Part shown: positions 1-8,651 of the stretch, piece by piece
How the letters are laid out: each line of letters opens with the position of its first letter
How positions within the stretch are numbered: position 1 is the first letter of the stretch
Assembly (NCBI RefSeq): GCF_024296925.1
Contig: NZ_CP101125.1
Coordinates: 2,544,501 to 2,608,500, forward strand
Length of the DNA: 64,000 nucleotides
DNA from: Pseudomonas nunensis
Lineage (GTDB): Bacteria; Pseudomonadota; Gammaproteobacteria; Pseudomonadales; Pseudomonadaceae
Reading direction: 5' to 3'
Translations under genes and position numbers: made by a program
Notes under the pieces: generated by a model
Database searches by the model: none
Told to the model about the DNA's origin: nothing
Seen by the model: the letters and a program-made list of their open reading frames with translations, nothing else

Positions 1-2
1 TA

Positions 3-386
3 GGGCAAGAGAATGTGCCACTCCTGGATCAGATGATGGACGTGGATTATCGTAATCGCATGGCATACATCGCGATGGTTCACGAAAACGGCCATCTGTC
101 CGCTGTCGGAATCAGCCGCTATGCCGTCACTGCCGATGGCCGACAATGTGAGTGTGCGGTAGTTGTCGCGGATCACTGGCAACGTCAAGGCATGGGAACG
201 CTATTGATGGAGCACTTGATCGTTGCGGCGCGACGTAATGGCTTCAATAAAATGATGTCGATTCATCAGACCAACAACTTCGGTATGCATCGCCTGGCGC
301 GAAGCCTTGGGTTCCACAGCCGCTACCCGTCTACTGGCGATAACGAAATCATTCATGAACTCGACCTGACGCCGGCCTTCGGATAA
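3..386 (+). CDS. GNAT family N-acetyltransferase, 5' end outside window
   Basis: This is the C-terminal 127 residues of a GNAT acetyltransferase. The frame is open to the window edge, so the start lies upstream. The acetyl-CoA binding motif is visible as RQGMGTLLMEHL, followed by the typical helix and the LARSLGF segment. The visible part is clearly paralogous to the complete 187-residue GNAT protein encoded at 11647..12210 on the other strand (shared VHENG, ECAV, LMEHLI, LARSLGF/LAKSLGF blocks), so about 60 N-terminal residues are probably missing here. GNAT proteins transfer acetyl from acetyl-CoA to amines; the substrate cannot be read from the sequence. It ends 38 bases before an FNR-like regulator on the same strand. 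Confidence 0.85.
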   Translation, partial: GQENVPLLDQMMDVDYRNRMAYIAMVHENGHLSAVGISRYAVTADGRQCECAVVVADHWQRQGMGTLLMEHLIVAARRNGFNKMMSIHQTNNFGMHRLARSLGFHSRYPSTGDNEIIHELDLTPAFG

Positions 387-424
387 CGGCGGCTGATGGA
401 TGTCCATAAAATGCTGGAGTGCGC

Positions 425-1183
425 ATGATGCTGCTCAATACCGGACAAGTACGACCGTTGACGCCACATTTTGCGCGGTCTTACCCTTCAATAAAAACCC
501 TTGATCAATCCACCATTCATGAAGTGTTTTTGTCGTCGCACTGCTCTGAGGAAGACCGTGAACGTTTTGACGAATTAATCATTCATAAAGTTCGTATTAG
601 TAAAGGCATAGAGCTGTATCGCGCGGGAGATCCGTCGCAGTATTTATATTTTGTTCGGCGTGGCAGTTTTAAGACAACCCTTGTAAGCGAACAAGGTCAT
701 AGTTTGGTCACCGGATTTACGATGTCCGGAGAACCTATGGGCTTGGAAGTGATCACTGGCGAACGGCATATATGCACGGTGTCGGCTTTGGAAGACAGTG
801 AAGTGAATCTTATTTCTTGTCAACGGCTGGCAAATCTTGCTCGGGATATCCCCGTATTGCAGTTAAACTTGAACAGAATGCTTAGCAGGGAGCTTATCCG
901 CAGCCAGAATATGCTAATCACTTTGGGCCACTGCACCGCAGAAGAGCGCTTGGCAATCTTCATGCTCGACCTCTCCAGGCGCTTTGCAGTAAGGGGGTAC
1001 TCTGCACACTGCTTTCTTTTGCGAATGTCGCGTGAGGATATTGCATCGTTCATTGGCGTGAGGGCCGAAACGATTTGCCGGGCTATTGCGCGCTTGCGCG
1101 CTCTACGTCTGATGACTTTCGAAGGCCGTAGCGTCGAAATTATCGATATACCGCAGCTTGAAACGTTTTGTCAGCGAGGCTGA
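425..1183 (+). CDS. Crp/Fnr-family transcriptional regulator lacking the FNR Fe-S cysteines
   Basis: A 252-residue protein with a cyclic-nucleotide-binding-like beta barrel, a dimerisation helix (around ELIRSQNMLITLG) and a C-terminal winged HTH. The recognition helix region ETICRAIARL matches FNR ETISRLLGRF, with the glutamate and arginine that read TTGAT half-sites kept and the serine changed to cysteine. E. coli FNR uses three N-terminal cysteines plus one central cysteine to hold [4Fe-4S]; here only one N-terminal cysteine (SSHCSEE) is present, so an Fe-S cluster of that type is unlikely. I chose the ATG at 425 because GGAG lies 5 nt upstream; a GTG at 419 overlaps that site. It precedes the amino-acid decarboxylase operon and is a candidate regulator of it (inference). 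Confidence 0.88.
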   Translation: MMLLNTGQVRPLTPHFARSYPSIKTLDQSTIHEVFLSSHCSEEDRERFDELIIHKVRISKGIELYRAGDPSQYLYFVRRGSFKTTLVSEQGHSLVTGFTMSGEPMGLEVITGERHICTVSALEDSEVNLISCQRLANLARDIPVLQLNLNRMLSRELIRSQNMLITLGHCTAEERLAIFMLDLSRRFAVRGYSAHCFLLRMSREDIASFIGVRAETICRAIARLRALRLMTFEGRSVEIIDIPQLETFCQRG

Positions 1184-1766
1184 TACCAACAAGGTTTAGC
1201 GATGAAACAAGGGTTCCAAGGGTTCGATGAATGATTTGAGTATATTTACTCATGACGGCGCCAGTTCTATAAAGACTGTCGCTCTTTTCCTGTGGTCGAG
1301 CCCTGGTTTTATGGGTGTTGCGTAAGTAGATTCCGATGCTTTCCCGAGTTAAGCGCGAGCATTATGATTGCGGGGAAGGAAAAGAGTTATGGGGAAAAGC
1401 AGTACTGGCTGTCAATGTGATTTTCAGAGCGGATTTCTGAAAAATGGGCATTCAAACCCAACAGTCAAATATTTCATGCCCTGAGTTTACTTCTCAATTA
1501 ATGTGGTGACCTCTGTGTGGATTGTTGTGGGGGAGATTTCGCCACCCCTCTCACCGAATAAATGAAATCTTGGATTGTGCCGGGCACGCCGTGCTGAAAA
1601 CAATTAAACAAACTAATTCCAGCGGAATTTCGTAAACCAATACTCCAAAGCATGGTTCCTCCGTTGATCATAGTTCGTCGTCAACTGCATACAGTTTTCA
1701 CGATTGATGAGGGAATTAGAGTTCTTTAATCGGTCCCGGTTTCATTTATCCAATCTGGAGGTTGCG
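1184..1766 (+). promoter_or_regulatory. 583-nt gene-free leader upstream of the decarboxylase operon
   Basis: No convincing gene lies here. It must contain the operon promoter, and its length leaves room for a regulatory leader. I see a perfect palindrome TGAGTA-TATT-TACTCA at 1237-1252, which may be an operator. A 31-codon open frame at 1389-1484 starts with ATG about 8 nt after a purine-rich AAGGAAAA stretch; it is not rich in arginine, lysine or ornithine precursors, so a leader-peptide role is only a guess. The last 150 nt are AT-rich. Confidence 0.4.
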
Positions 1767-4121
1767 ATGCCCCTTGAGAAGCAACGACGTCTCGGTATGA
1801 AAGTCTTACTCATACATGAAGAGCTTTCGAATAAAACGGCGGCAGGCCGCGCGGTGAGAGAGTTAGCCGAGGTATTGGAAGGGCGTCAGGTGGAAGTCAT
1901 ATTGGCGCAATCGGCACTGGATGCGATTGCCATCATCCACTCCGACCCGATGGTGCAATGTGTCTTGCTCGATTGGGACCTGAGTCTGGACGACAGCCAT
2001 GAGATAGCAATGAGCGTGCTGGATGCCGTACGTGAACGCAGTGAAGCGGTGCCGATTTTTCTCCTGGCCGACCGCAGCAGTGCAGCCACCATTGGGCTGG
2101 ATGCCATGCAGAAATCGGATGATTTCATCTGGCTGCTGGAAGACACCAGCGTCTTTATCGGTGGGCGAATCATCGCCGCCATCCAGCGCTATCGGGACGA
2201 GGTATTGCCGCCAATGTTCGGCGCGCTTGTACGCTTTTCCCAAGTCTATGAATACTCCTGGCACACCCCGGGACACACCGGTGGCACGGCCTTTTTGAAG
2301 TCGACAGTGGGACGCGCGTTCTTCGATTTTTTTGGTGAAAACCTGTTCCGTTCCGACTTGTCGATTTCCGTCGGTGAACTTGGTTCGTTGCTCGACCACT
2401 CCGGCCCCATCGGCGCCAGCGAAGTGTATGCGGCCAGGGTCTTCGGCGCCCATCGTACCTACCATGTCACCAACGGTTCTTCGACCTCCAATCGGGTAAT
2501 CCTGATGGCCAGCGTGACCCGCGGCCAAGTCACCCTGTGTGATCGCAACTGCCATAAGTCGGTCGAGCACGCCATGACGATGTCTGGGGCGATACCAACC
2601 TATCTGGTGCCTCTGCGTAACCACTACGGTTTGATCGGGCCAATCCCCCCACAGCACATGACCGTCGAGGCGATCCGCGAGAGCATCTCCAACAACCCGC
2701 TGGTGAGTGATGGGACAGACCCGACGCCGATGCACGCGATCATCACCAACTCTACCTACGACGGCCTCTGCTACAACGTATCGCGAGTCGAGGGGCTGCT
2801 GGGTGCAAGCGTCGACCGACTGCATTTCGACGAAGCCTGGTTCGGCTATGCACGCTTTAATCCGATTTATCGCGAACGTTTCGCCATGCATGGCGAGCCG
2901 GGCGATCACGGTACAGACCGGCCGACGGTGTTTGCCACCCAGTCCACTCATAAATTATTGGCGGCTTTGTCCCAGGCCTCAATGATTCATGTTCGAGACG
3001 GCCGGCGCCCTATCGATCATGCACGATTCAACGAGTCGTTCATGATGCACGCTTCGACGTCGCCGAATTACGCCATCATTGCCTCCAATGATGTCAGCGC
3101 CGCGATGATGGACGGCCCGGGCGGCAAGGCCCTGACAGGCGATGCCATTCGCGAGGCGATTGCCTTTCGGCGCATGCTCGCCCGGCTCAATGGCGAATTT
3201 CAAGGCCGCGGCGAGTGGTTTTTCAATGTCTGGCAACCGGACACGGTGACCCTTCCCGATACAGGCCAGACTGTACCTTTTCATATCGTCGACGAGGCCT
3301 TGCTGGCGAGCGACCCGGCTTGCTGGGTCCTCAAGCCCAATGCCGCCTGGCATGGCTTTGGCGACATAGAGGATGGCTATTGCCTGCTCGACCCGATCAA
3401 GGTCTCGATTACCACGCCGGGTATTCTGCCGGGCGGCGCCATGAGCGAGCTTGGTATACCTGCCCAAGTGGTCACGGCCTACCTGGATCGGCAGGGCATC
3501 GTGGTCGAGAAAACCACCGATTTCACCATTCTGGTGCTGTTCTCCATCGGCGTCACCAAGGGCAAGTGGGGGACGCTGGTTAATGCATTGCTCGACTTCA
3601 AGCGCGATTACGACGCCAACGCCCCTTTGGATCGAGTACTGCCCGGGCTGCTGGCCGCACATCCGCTCCGTTATCAGGGCATGGGGCTACGTGACCTCTG
3701 TGAAACCATGTTTGTCACGATGGTCGAGTTGCGCACCACCGAAACAATGTCACAAGCATTCTCGATGTTACCGGTACCTGATCTGAGCCCAGTAATGGCT
3801 TATGAGCAGCTGGTACGCGGCAACCTTGAAATTGTGTCCCTCGAAAATATGGCGGGCCGTACCGTGGCGACTGCCGTCGTACCTTATCCGCCGGGTATTC
3901 CATTGTTGATGCCGGGTGAAAACGCTGGCGCAGCCGATGGTGCGGTACTCGGCTACCTCAACGCATTGGAAAGCTTTGACCGGCATTTCCCCGGGTTCAC
4001 TCATGACACCCATGGCGTCGAAGTGGAGGAGGGGCGTTATCTGGTCCGCTGCATAACAACCCAGGTGCAGGCTCCATCACTGGGCGCTCAGGCCTTCCTC
4101 AGAGATAAAATCGGTGAATAA
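1767..4121 (+). CDS. Orn/Lys/Arg decarboxylase, AdiA/LdcA class
   Basis: A 784-residue PLP-dependent decarboxylase of fold type I. An N-terminal response-regulator-like wing domain (about residues 1-130) precedes the catalytic core. The PLP lysine is K396 in the motif QSTHKLLAALSQAS; HFDEAW supplies the cofactor aspartate, and NGSSTSNR and DRNCHKS are family blocks. The C-terminal PYPPGIPLLMPGEN motif is present. The enzyme consumes a cytoplasmic proton while turning a basic amino acid into its amine. Sequence alone does not settle arginine, lysine or ornithine. I chose the ATG at 1767, which has CTGGAG 6 nt upstream, over an in-frame ATG at 1704 with no ribosome site. Its stop overlaps the next decarboxylase start by 8 nt, so the two are probably co-translated. 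A closely related paralogue sits at 36922..39207. Confidence 0.9.
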   Translation: MPLEKQRRLGMKVLLIHEELSNKTAAGRAVRELAEVLEGRQVEVILAQSALDAIAIIHSDPMVQCVLLDWDLSLDDSHEIAMSVLDAVRERSEAVPIFLLADRSSAATIGLDAMQKSDDFIWLLEDTSVFIGGRIIAAIQRYRDEVLPPMFGALVRFSQVYEYSWHTPGHTGGTAFLKSTVGRAFFDFFGENLFRSDLSISVGELGSLLDHSGPIGASEVYAARVFGAHRTYHVTNGSSTSNRVILMASVTRGQVTLCDRNCHKSVEHAMTMSGAIPTYLVPLRNHYGLIGPIPPQHMTVEAIRESISNNPLVSDGTDPTPMHAIITNSTYDGLCYNVSRVEGLLGASVDRLHFDEAWFGYARFNPIYRERFAMHGEPGDHGTDRPTVFATQSTHKLLAALSQASMIHVRDGRRPIDHARFNESFMMHASTSPNYAIIASNDVSAAMMDGPGGKALTGDAIREAIAFRRMLARLNGEFQGRGEWFFNVWQPDTVTLPDTGQTVPFHIVDEALLASDPACWVLKPNAAWHGFGDIEDGYCLLDPIKVSITTPGILPGGAMSELGIPAQVVTAYLDRQGIVVEKTTDFTILVLFSIGVTKGKWGTLVNALLDFKRDYDANAPLDRVLPGLLAAHPLRYQGMGLRDLCETMFVTMVELRTTETMSQAFSMLPVPDLSPVMAYEQLVRGNLEIVSLENMAGRTVATAVVPYPPGIPLLMPGENAGAADGAVLGYLNALESFDRHFPGFTHDTHGVEVEEGRYLVRCITTQVQAPSLGAQAFLRDKIGE

Positions 4122-6297
4122 ACTAAAAGTGGCCGCTAACGCAGCCTCACGTAGCAGTTTTTTAACCTCGCGCGAAGTCGTGGACTTTTCTCAAACCGAC
4201 CTGACGGATGTTGCCGCCGCAGTAATTACCGGCGCGGATGTTCAAAACGGTTTGCTCGATGTCATCAGTCGATCTGGATTCGATATCCCGATTTTCTTTG
4301 CCGTCAGCGCCAAGGACGAACTGTCTCGGGAAAACCTGCCAAGCATTGAACACGTCCTGCTGCAAATCAGCGGAGTGTTCGACTTGGGCACCGGGAAGGC
4401 CGAGTACTACGGCGACAAACTGGAAACAGCGGCCAGTCAATACGAGGAAGCATTGCTGCCGCCTTTCTTCGGTGCGCTCAAACACTATGTCGAGCGCGGT
4501 AACTCGACGTTTGCTTGCCCGGGGCATCAAGGCGGACAGTTCTTTCGCAAGCACCCGGCGGGTCGCCAATTCTTCGACTTCTTTGGCGAGACGCTGTTTC
4601 GTGCCGACCGCTGTAACGCCGACGTGGAAATGGGCGATTTGCTCATCCATGAAGGGGCGCCTCTGGAAGCGCAAAAGCGTGCCGCGAAAGTCTACAACGC
4701 AGACAAAACCTATTTTGTCTTGAATGGCACTTCAGCGTCGAACAAGGTCGTGACCAACGCCTTGCTGACTCCGGGCGATGTCGTGCTGTTCGATCGCAAC
4801 AATCACAAGTCAATCCATCAGGGCGCCTTGTTTCAAGCCGGTGCTACACCGCTGTACCTGGAAACCGCACGTAACCCCTACGGCTTCATTGGCGGTATCG
4901 ATGCGCACTGTTTTGACGAATCCTACCTGCGTGACGAATTGCGCCGGGTTGCGCCAGATAAGGCAGACGCTCCCCGGCCATTCCGGCTGGCCGTGATTCA
5001 GTTGGGCACTTACGACGGCACCATCTACAACGCTCGGCAGGTGGTCGATAGCATCGGCCATCTGTGCGACTACATCCTCTTCGACTCGGCGTGGGTCGGC
5101 TATGAGCAGTTCATTCCGATGATGAAGGACTGCTCGCCGATGCTGCTCGAACTGGGACCGGACGATCCCGGTATCTTCGTCACACAGTCGATTCACAAGC
5201 AGCAGGCGGGCTTCTCCCAGGCGTCGCAGATCCACAAAAAGGATCGCCACATCAAAGGCCAGGAGCGCTACTGCAATCATCATCGTCTGAACAACGCGTT
5301 CATGGCCCAGGCGTCCACTAGCCCGTTTTACCCGCTGTTTGCCTCACTCGATGTCAATGCGCGGATGCACAGCGGTCGCAGTGGTCACCGGCTCTGGGAC
5401 GAGTGCGTTCGCGCCGGCATTGAAGCCCGAAAATTGGTGATGGATAACTGCACCTTGATCAGGCCTTTCGTGCCGCCGACCATCGACGGGCGTTACTGGC
5501 AGGATTATCCAACCGATGAAATCGCTACTAACCGGCGGTTCTTCATGTTTCATCCCGAGGAGCGCTGGCACGCCTTCGAGGGTTATACCGAGAATCAATA
5601 CTTCATCGATCCGTGCAAATTGTTGTTCACCACCCCAGGCATTGATGCGACGACGGGCGAATACACGGAGTTCGGCATCCATGCCGGAGTCCTCGCCACG
5701 TTCTTGCGCCAGTACGGCATGGTCCCGGAAAAAAGCGATCTGAACTCCATTCTGTTCTTGCTCACGCCAGCCGAAAGCCAGGCCAAGATGCAGCACCTGG
5801 TCGCGCAGATCGCGCGCTTCGAGCGTTTTATCCACGACGACGCGCCACTGGCCGAAGTGTTGCCGGGTATCTATCGCGCCCACGAAGCACGCTACAAGGA
5901 CTACAGCATCCGCCAGTTGTGCCTGGAAATGCACCAGCTCTACGCAGGACATAACGTCAAACAATTGCAAAAGGACATGTTCCGCAAAGCTCACATGCCC
6001 ACAGTGGTAATGGACCCCCGCGAGGCGAATCTTGAGTTCGTGCGCGGCAAAGTGGAACTGATCGCACTCGAAGACGCCCAAGGACGAATCGCCGCCGAGG
6101 GGGCTCTACCTTATCCGCCGGGGGTTCTGTGTGTGGTCCCCGGTGAAGTGTGGTCGGGTGCGGCGCTGAGCTATTTCCTGGCGCTACAGGATGCAATCAA
6201 TCGCTTGCCTGGCTTCAATCCCGAATTACAGGGTGTCTACCTCAAGACCGAAGAGGGTGGTCGCATTCGGGCGTATGGATACGTCATCAAGCAATAA
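4114..6297 (+). CDS. speF: Ornithine decarboxylase, SpeF/SpeC type
   Basis: A 727-residue PLP-dependent ornithine decarboxylase that converts ornithine to putrescine. Long stretches match E. coli SpeF as I remember it: CPGHQGG, FRADRCNADVEMGDLL, NPYGFIGGIDAHCF, GTYDGTIYNARQVVD, FDSAWVGYEQFIPMM. The PLP lysine is K362 in QSIHKQQAGFSQ. Length matches the family (about 710-730). The start is GTG at 4114, overlapping the stop of the upstream decarboxylase. The downstream antiporter is PotE-like, which supports ornithine as substrate: together they would form an ornithine/putrescine acid-resistance and energy module. Confidence in ornithine specificity is good because the similarity runs along the whole length. 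Confidence 0.93.
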   Translation: MNKLKVAANAASRSSFLTSREVVDFSQTDLTDVAAAVITGADVQNGLLDVISRSGFDIPIFFAVSAKDELSRENLPSIEHVLLQISGVFDLGTGKAEYYGDKLETAASQYEEALLPPFFGALKHYVERGNSTFACPGHQGGQFFRKHPAGRQFFDFFGETLFRADRCNADVEMGDLLIHEGAPLEAQKRAAKVYNADKTYFVLNGTSASNKVVTNALLTPGDVVLFDRNNHKSIHQGALFQAGATPLYLETARNPYGFIGGIDAHCFDESYLRDELRRVAPDKADAPRPFRLAVIQLGTYDGTIYNARQVVDSIGHLCDYILFDSAWVGYEQFIPMMKDCSPMLLELGPDDPGIFVTQSIHKQQAGFSQASQIHKKDRHIKGQERYCNHHRLNNAFMAQASTSPFYPLFASLDVNARMHSGRSGHRLWDECVRAGIEARKLVMDNCTLIRPFVPPTIDGRYWQDYPTDEIATNRRFFMFHPEERWHAFEGYTENQYFIDPCKLLFTTPGIDATTGEYTEFGIHAGVLATFLRQYGMVPEKSDLNSILFLLTPAESQAKMQHLVAQIARFERFIHDDAPLAEVLPGIYRAHEARYKDYSIRQLCLEMHQLYAGHNVKQLQKDMFRKAHMPTVVMDPREANLEFVRGKVELIALEDAQGRIAAEGALPYPPGVLCVVPGEVWSGAALSYFLALQDAINRLPGFNPELQGVYLKTEEGGRIRAYGYVIKQ

Positions 6298-6354
6298 AAC
6301 GTTCCCGAAACGGCACGGGAAAATCATCCCGGTATTCGTCTATCCGCAAAGCAG

Positions 6355-6376
6355 CGCTCCGCGAAGGAGCGTTTTT
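6355..6376 (+). terminator. Hairpin plus T5 between speF-like and potE-like genes
   Basis: A 6-bp stem CGCTCC/GGAGCG with loop GCGAA is followed directly by TTTTT. It sits inside the operon, with the potE ribosome site (TTGGAG) just after the T run, so it could act as a partial terminator that lowers antiporter expression relative to the decarboxylases. A second weaker stem (TTCCCG/CGGGAA) lies at about 6303-6321. Confidence 0.5.
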
Positions 6377-6387
6377 GGAGTTCAAAT

Positions 6388-7731
6388 ATGGGAACTATCG
6401 TGAAGAAGATGAGCGTGGTGCAGCTCACCGTGCTGACGGCCATCAACATGCTGGGGTCGGGCATCGTCCTGCTGCCGTCCAAGCTTGCGCAAGTGGGCAC
6501 GATATCGATTTTCTCGTGGATCGTGACGGCACTCGGTTCGCTGGCCCTGGCCTATGCCTTCGCCAAGTGCGGGCGTTTCAGCCGCAAGCCTGGCGGTATG
6601 GGAGGGTATGCCGAATACGCCTTTGGTCGCTCCGGCAACTTCATGTCCAACTATACCTATGGCGTGTCGCTGCTGATCGCCAACGTAGCCATCGCGATTA
6701 CTGCAGTAGGGTATGCGACGGAGTTGTTCCATGTGACGTTGACGCCTATCGGTGTCGCCGTAGCTACCGTGGTGCTGCTGTGGTTGACCACCATTGCCAA
6801 CTTTGGCGGTCCGCACATTACCGGTCAGATCGGCAATGTCACCATCATGGGCGTCATCATTCCGGTGCTGGGGGTTTCGATACTGGGCTGGTTCTGGTTC
6901 GATTCATCGCTGTACGTCGCCGCCTGGAACCCACACGACATGCCTATTTTTCATGCGGTAGGCGCTTCGATCTCGATAACCCTGTGGGCCTTTCTTGGCC
7001 TCGAATCGGCGTGTGCGAACACCGACGCCGTGGAAAATCCAGAGCGTAATGTGCCGATCGCAGTATTGGGCGGGACCATCGGCGCAGCGGTCATCTATAT
7101 CGCGTCGACTAACGTGATCGCCGGGATTGTACCGAACATGGACCTTGCGGCCTCCACCGCGCCGTTCGGGCTGGCGTTCGCCACCATGTTCACGCCACTG
7201 ATAGGCAACATTGTCATGGGGCTGATGATCATTGCCTGTATCGGTTCGCTGCTCGGCTGGCAGTTCACGATTGCCCAGGTGTTCAAAAGCTCGGCCGATG
7301 TCGGCTATTTCCTGAAGCTTTTCGCCAAGACGACCAAGTCCGGCACACCCATTGTCGGCATGCTGGTGCTGGTGGTCTGCCAGAGTGTGTTGACGCTGAT
7401 GACCATCAGCCCGGACCTGAGCAAACAGTTCGACATGATCGTCAACCTGGCGGTGGTGACAAACCTGGTTCCATATTTGATGTCAATGGCCGCCTTGATG
7501 ACCATTCAAAAGGCTGCTGGTGTCACTCCTCGCAAGGCTATGTTAACCAATGGCATTGCCTATATCGCAGCTGCGTATAGCTACTACGCGCTCTATAGCT
7601 CCGGTGCCGATGCAATGATGTTGGGCGGTATTGTCACCATGCTCGGATGGACCCTGTATGGGACTGTCAGCCGTCGATTTATGACGGTTGACACCCAAGT
7701 CGTGGAAGGTACATGGCCTCAGAAAGTGTAG
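6388..7731 (+). CDS. potE: Ornithine/putrescine antiporter, APC family
   Basis: A 447-residue inner-membrane protein with about 12 hydrophobic segments, of the amino acid-polyamine-cation (APC) superfamily. The blocks NMLGSGIVLLPSKLAQVGTIS, FSRKPGGMGGYAEYAFG, WAFLGLESACANTDAVENPERNVP and SLLGWQFTIAQVFKSS correspond to PotE. PotE exchanges cytoplasmic putrescine for external ornithine, feeding SpeF and exporting its product. It follows the speF-like gene on the same strand, 90 nt downstream, behind a small terminator-like hairpin. A paralogue, 469 residues long with the same blocks, lies at 35516..36925. Confidence 0.92.
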   Translation: MGTIVKKMSVVQLTVLTAINMLGSGIVLLPSKLAQVGTISIFSWIVTALGSLALAYAFAKCGRFSRKPGGMGGYAEYAFGRSGNFMSNYTYGVSLLIANVAIAITAVGYATELFHVTLTPIGVAVATVVLLWLTTIANFGGPHITGQIGNVTIMGVIIPVLGVSILGWFWFDSSLYVAAWNPHDMPIFHAVGASISITLWAFLGLESACANTDAVENPERNVPIAVLGGTIGAAVIYIASTNVIAGIVPNMDLAASTAPFGLAFATMFTPLIGNIVMGLMIIACIGSLLGWQFTIAQVFKSSADVGYFLKLFAKTTKSGTPIVGMLVLVVCQSVLTLMTISPDLSKQFDMIVNLAVVTNLVPYLMSMAALMTIQKAAGVTPRKAMLTNGIAYIAAAYSYYALYSSGADAMMLGGIVTMLGWTLYGTVSRRFMTVDTQVVEGTWPQKV

Positions 7732-8216
7732 ACAGTCGTCAGTAGATTCGACTTTTCTTTGGTATGTCATGCGCCGCCTTCAACTACTAATAAGTGTTTG
7801 CTTAGAAGTTTAGGGCGGTAAATTACTTTTTTCTAAAACTGCCGTTTTTTTGTAGCGCCCGATCACCTCAGCTATTTCGACGTTCCTCTAATAAAATTAT
7901 GATGGCTTTTATTAAGCAGGTCTTTTAGCTTCATGGGATGAAGCCGCGTTGCGTCAAACGATGCATATGAAGAATGGAGATCCTTTATAAGTTGCGCACA
8001 TCCACCATCGACTGAACTAATTTAGTGCCCGACCTGATCAAGCGATTCCAGTCATATACGCCAGGCAACAAAAGGCCAGATATTAAATAACAATCTGCTG
8101 AAAAATAACCCCTTACAGCATCATAAATGAGCGCAATCGACATGCTGAATGTGATAAGTCCAATTAATGTCTCAAAGGGAGTACCATCGGCACTAGTCAT
8201 CAAATATCAGTTAGCC
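7732..8216. other. Gene-free stretch between potE and the KaiC-like operon
   Basis: No gene is seen. The stretch is AT-rich. It holds an 8-bp inverted repeat TAATAAAA/TTTTATTA (7889-7914) and a second hairpin GCTTCAT-GGG-ATGAAGC (7928-7944), plus a run of seven T at about 7847 that could belong to a weak terminator for the antiporter gene. An open frame in phase with the next gene extends back to an ATG at 8127, but no ribosome site supports that start. Confidence 0.4.
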
Positions 8217-8651
8217 ATGTCCACGCAAAGTGAAGAGCACCGTCAGATCGTAGCTTCTTTGGCGCACCGGGATAGGCCCAACGCTGAGAATGCAAAGGTC
8301 GCCCAAGCGATCGTTTCAATTTTGCAAGATATGGACGCAGCCCTGACGCCGATCATCGGCCAGCAAGGGGTTGTCGCGCTCTACCGCCGCAGCCTTCATC
8401 TGTGCACCTCTACTCATTCGCATCTGGCCGGCACCTTTGGCAGTGTGCAGGCCGCGCTGGACCTGATTGCCCTCAAATCCGTACTCGCAGGGCAAAGCGA
8501 AGTCGATGCACTGTTCTTTGGTGAAGAGCTGCTGACCACGTTTTATGAGTTGCTGACCACGCTGATCGGTCCCTCGCTCACCGCACGTTTGCTTCGTGGC
8601 GTGTGGGAACCTTCTTTGAGCGACACCCCTTCGCAGGAAAATTCACCATGA
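8217..8651 (+). CDS. Small helical protein of unknown function, first gene of KaiC-like operon
   Basis: A 144-residue soluble protein, predicted almost all helical from its heptad-like leucine and alanine spacing. I do not recognise a named domain. Features seen: a central YRRSLHLC block, a GTFGSVQAALDLIALKSVLAG segment, a TTFYELLTTLIGPSLTARLL segment and a polar tail. Its stop codon overlaps the ATG of the KaiC-like gene (ATGA, 8648-8651), so the two are very likely translationally coupled and may act together. The start at 8217 is chosen because the residues from MSTQSEEH look natural; an upstream in-frame ATG at 8127 is possible. It could be a partner or adaptor of the ATPase or the kinase (inference). 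Confidence 0.7.
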   Translation: MSTQSEEHRQIVASLAHRDRPNAENAKVAQAIVSILQDMDAALTPIIGQQGVVALYRRSLHLCTSTHSHLAGTFGSVQAALDLIALKSVLAGQSEVDALFFGEELLTTFYELLTTLIGPSLTARLLRGVWEPSLSDTPSQENSP

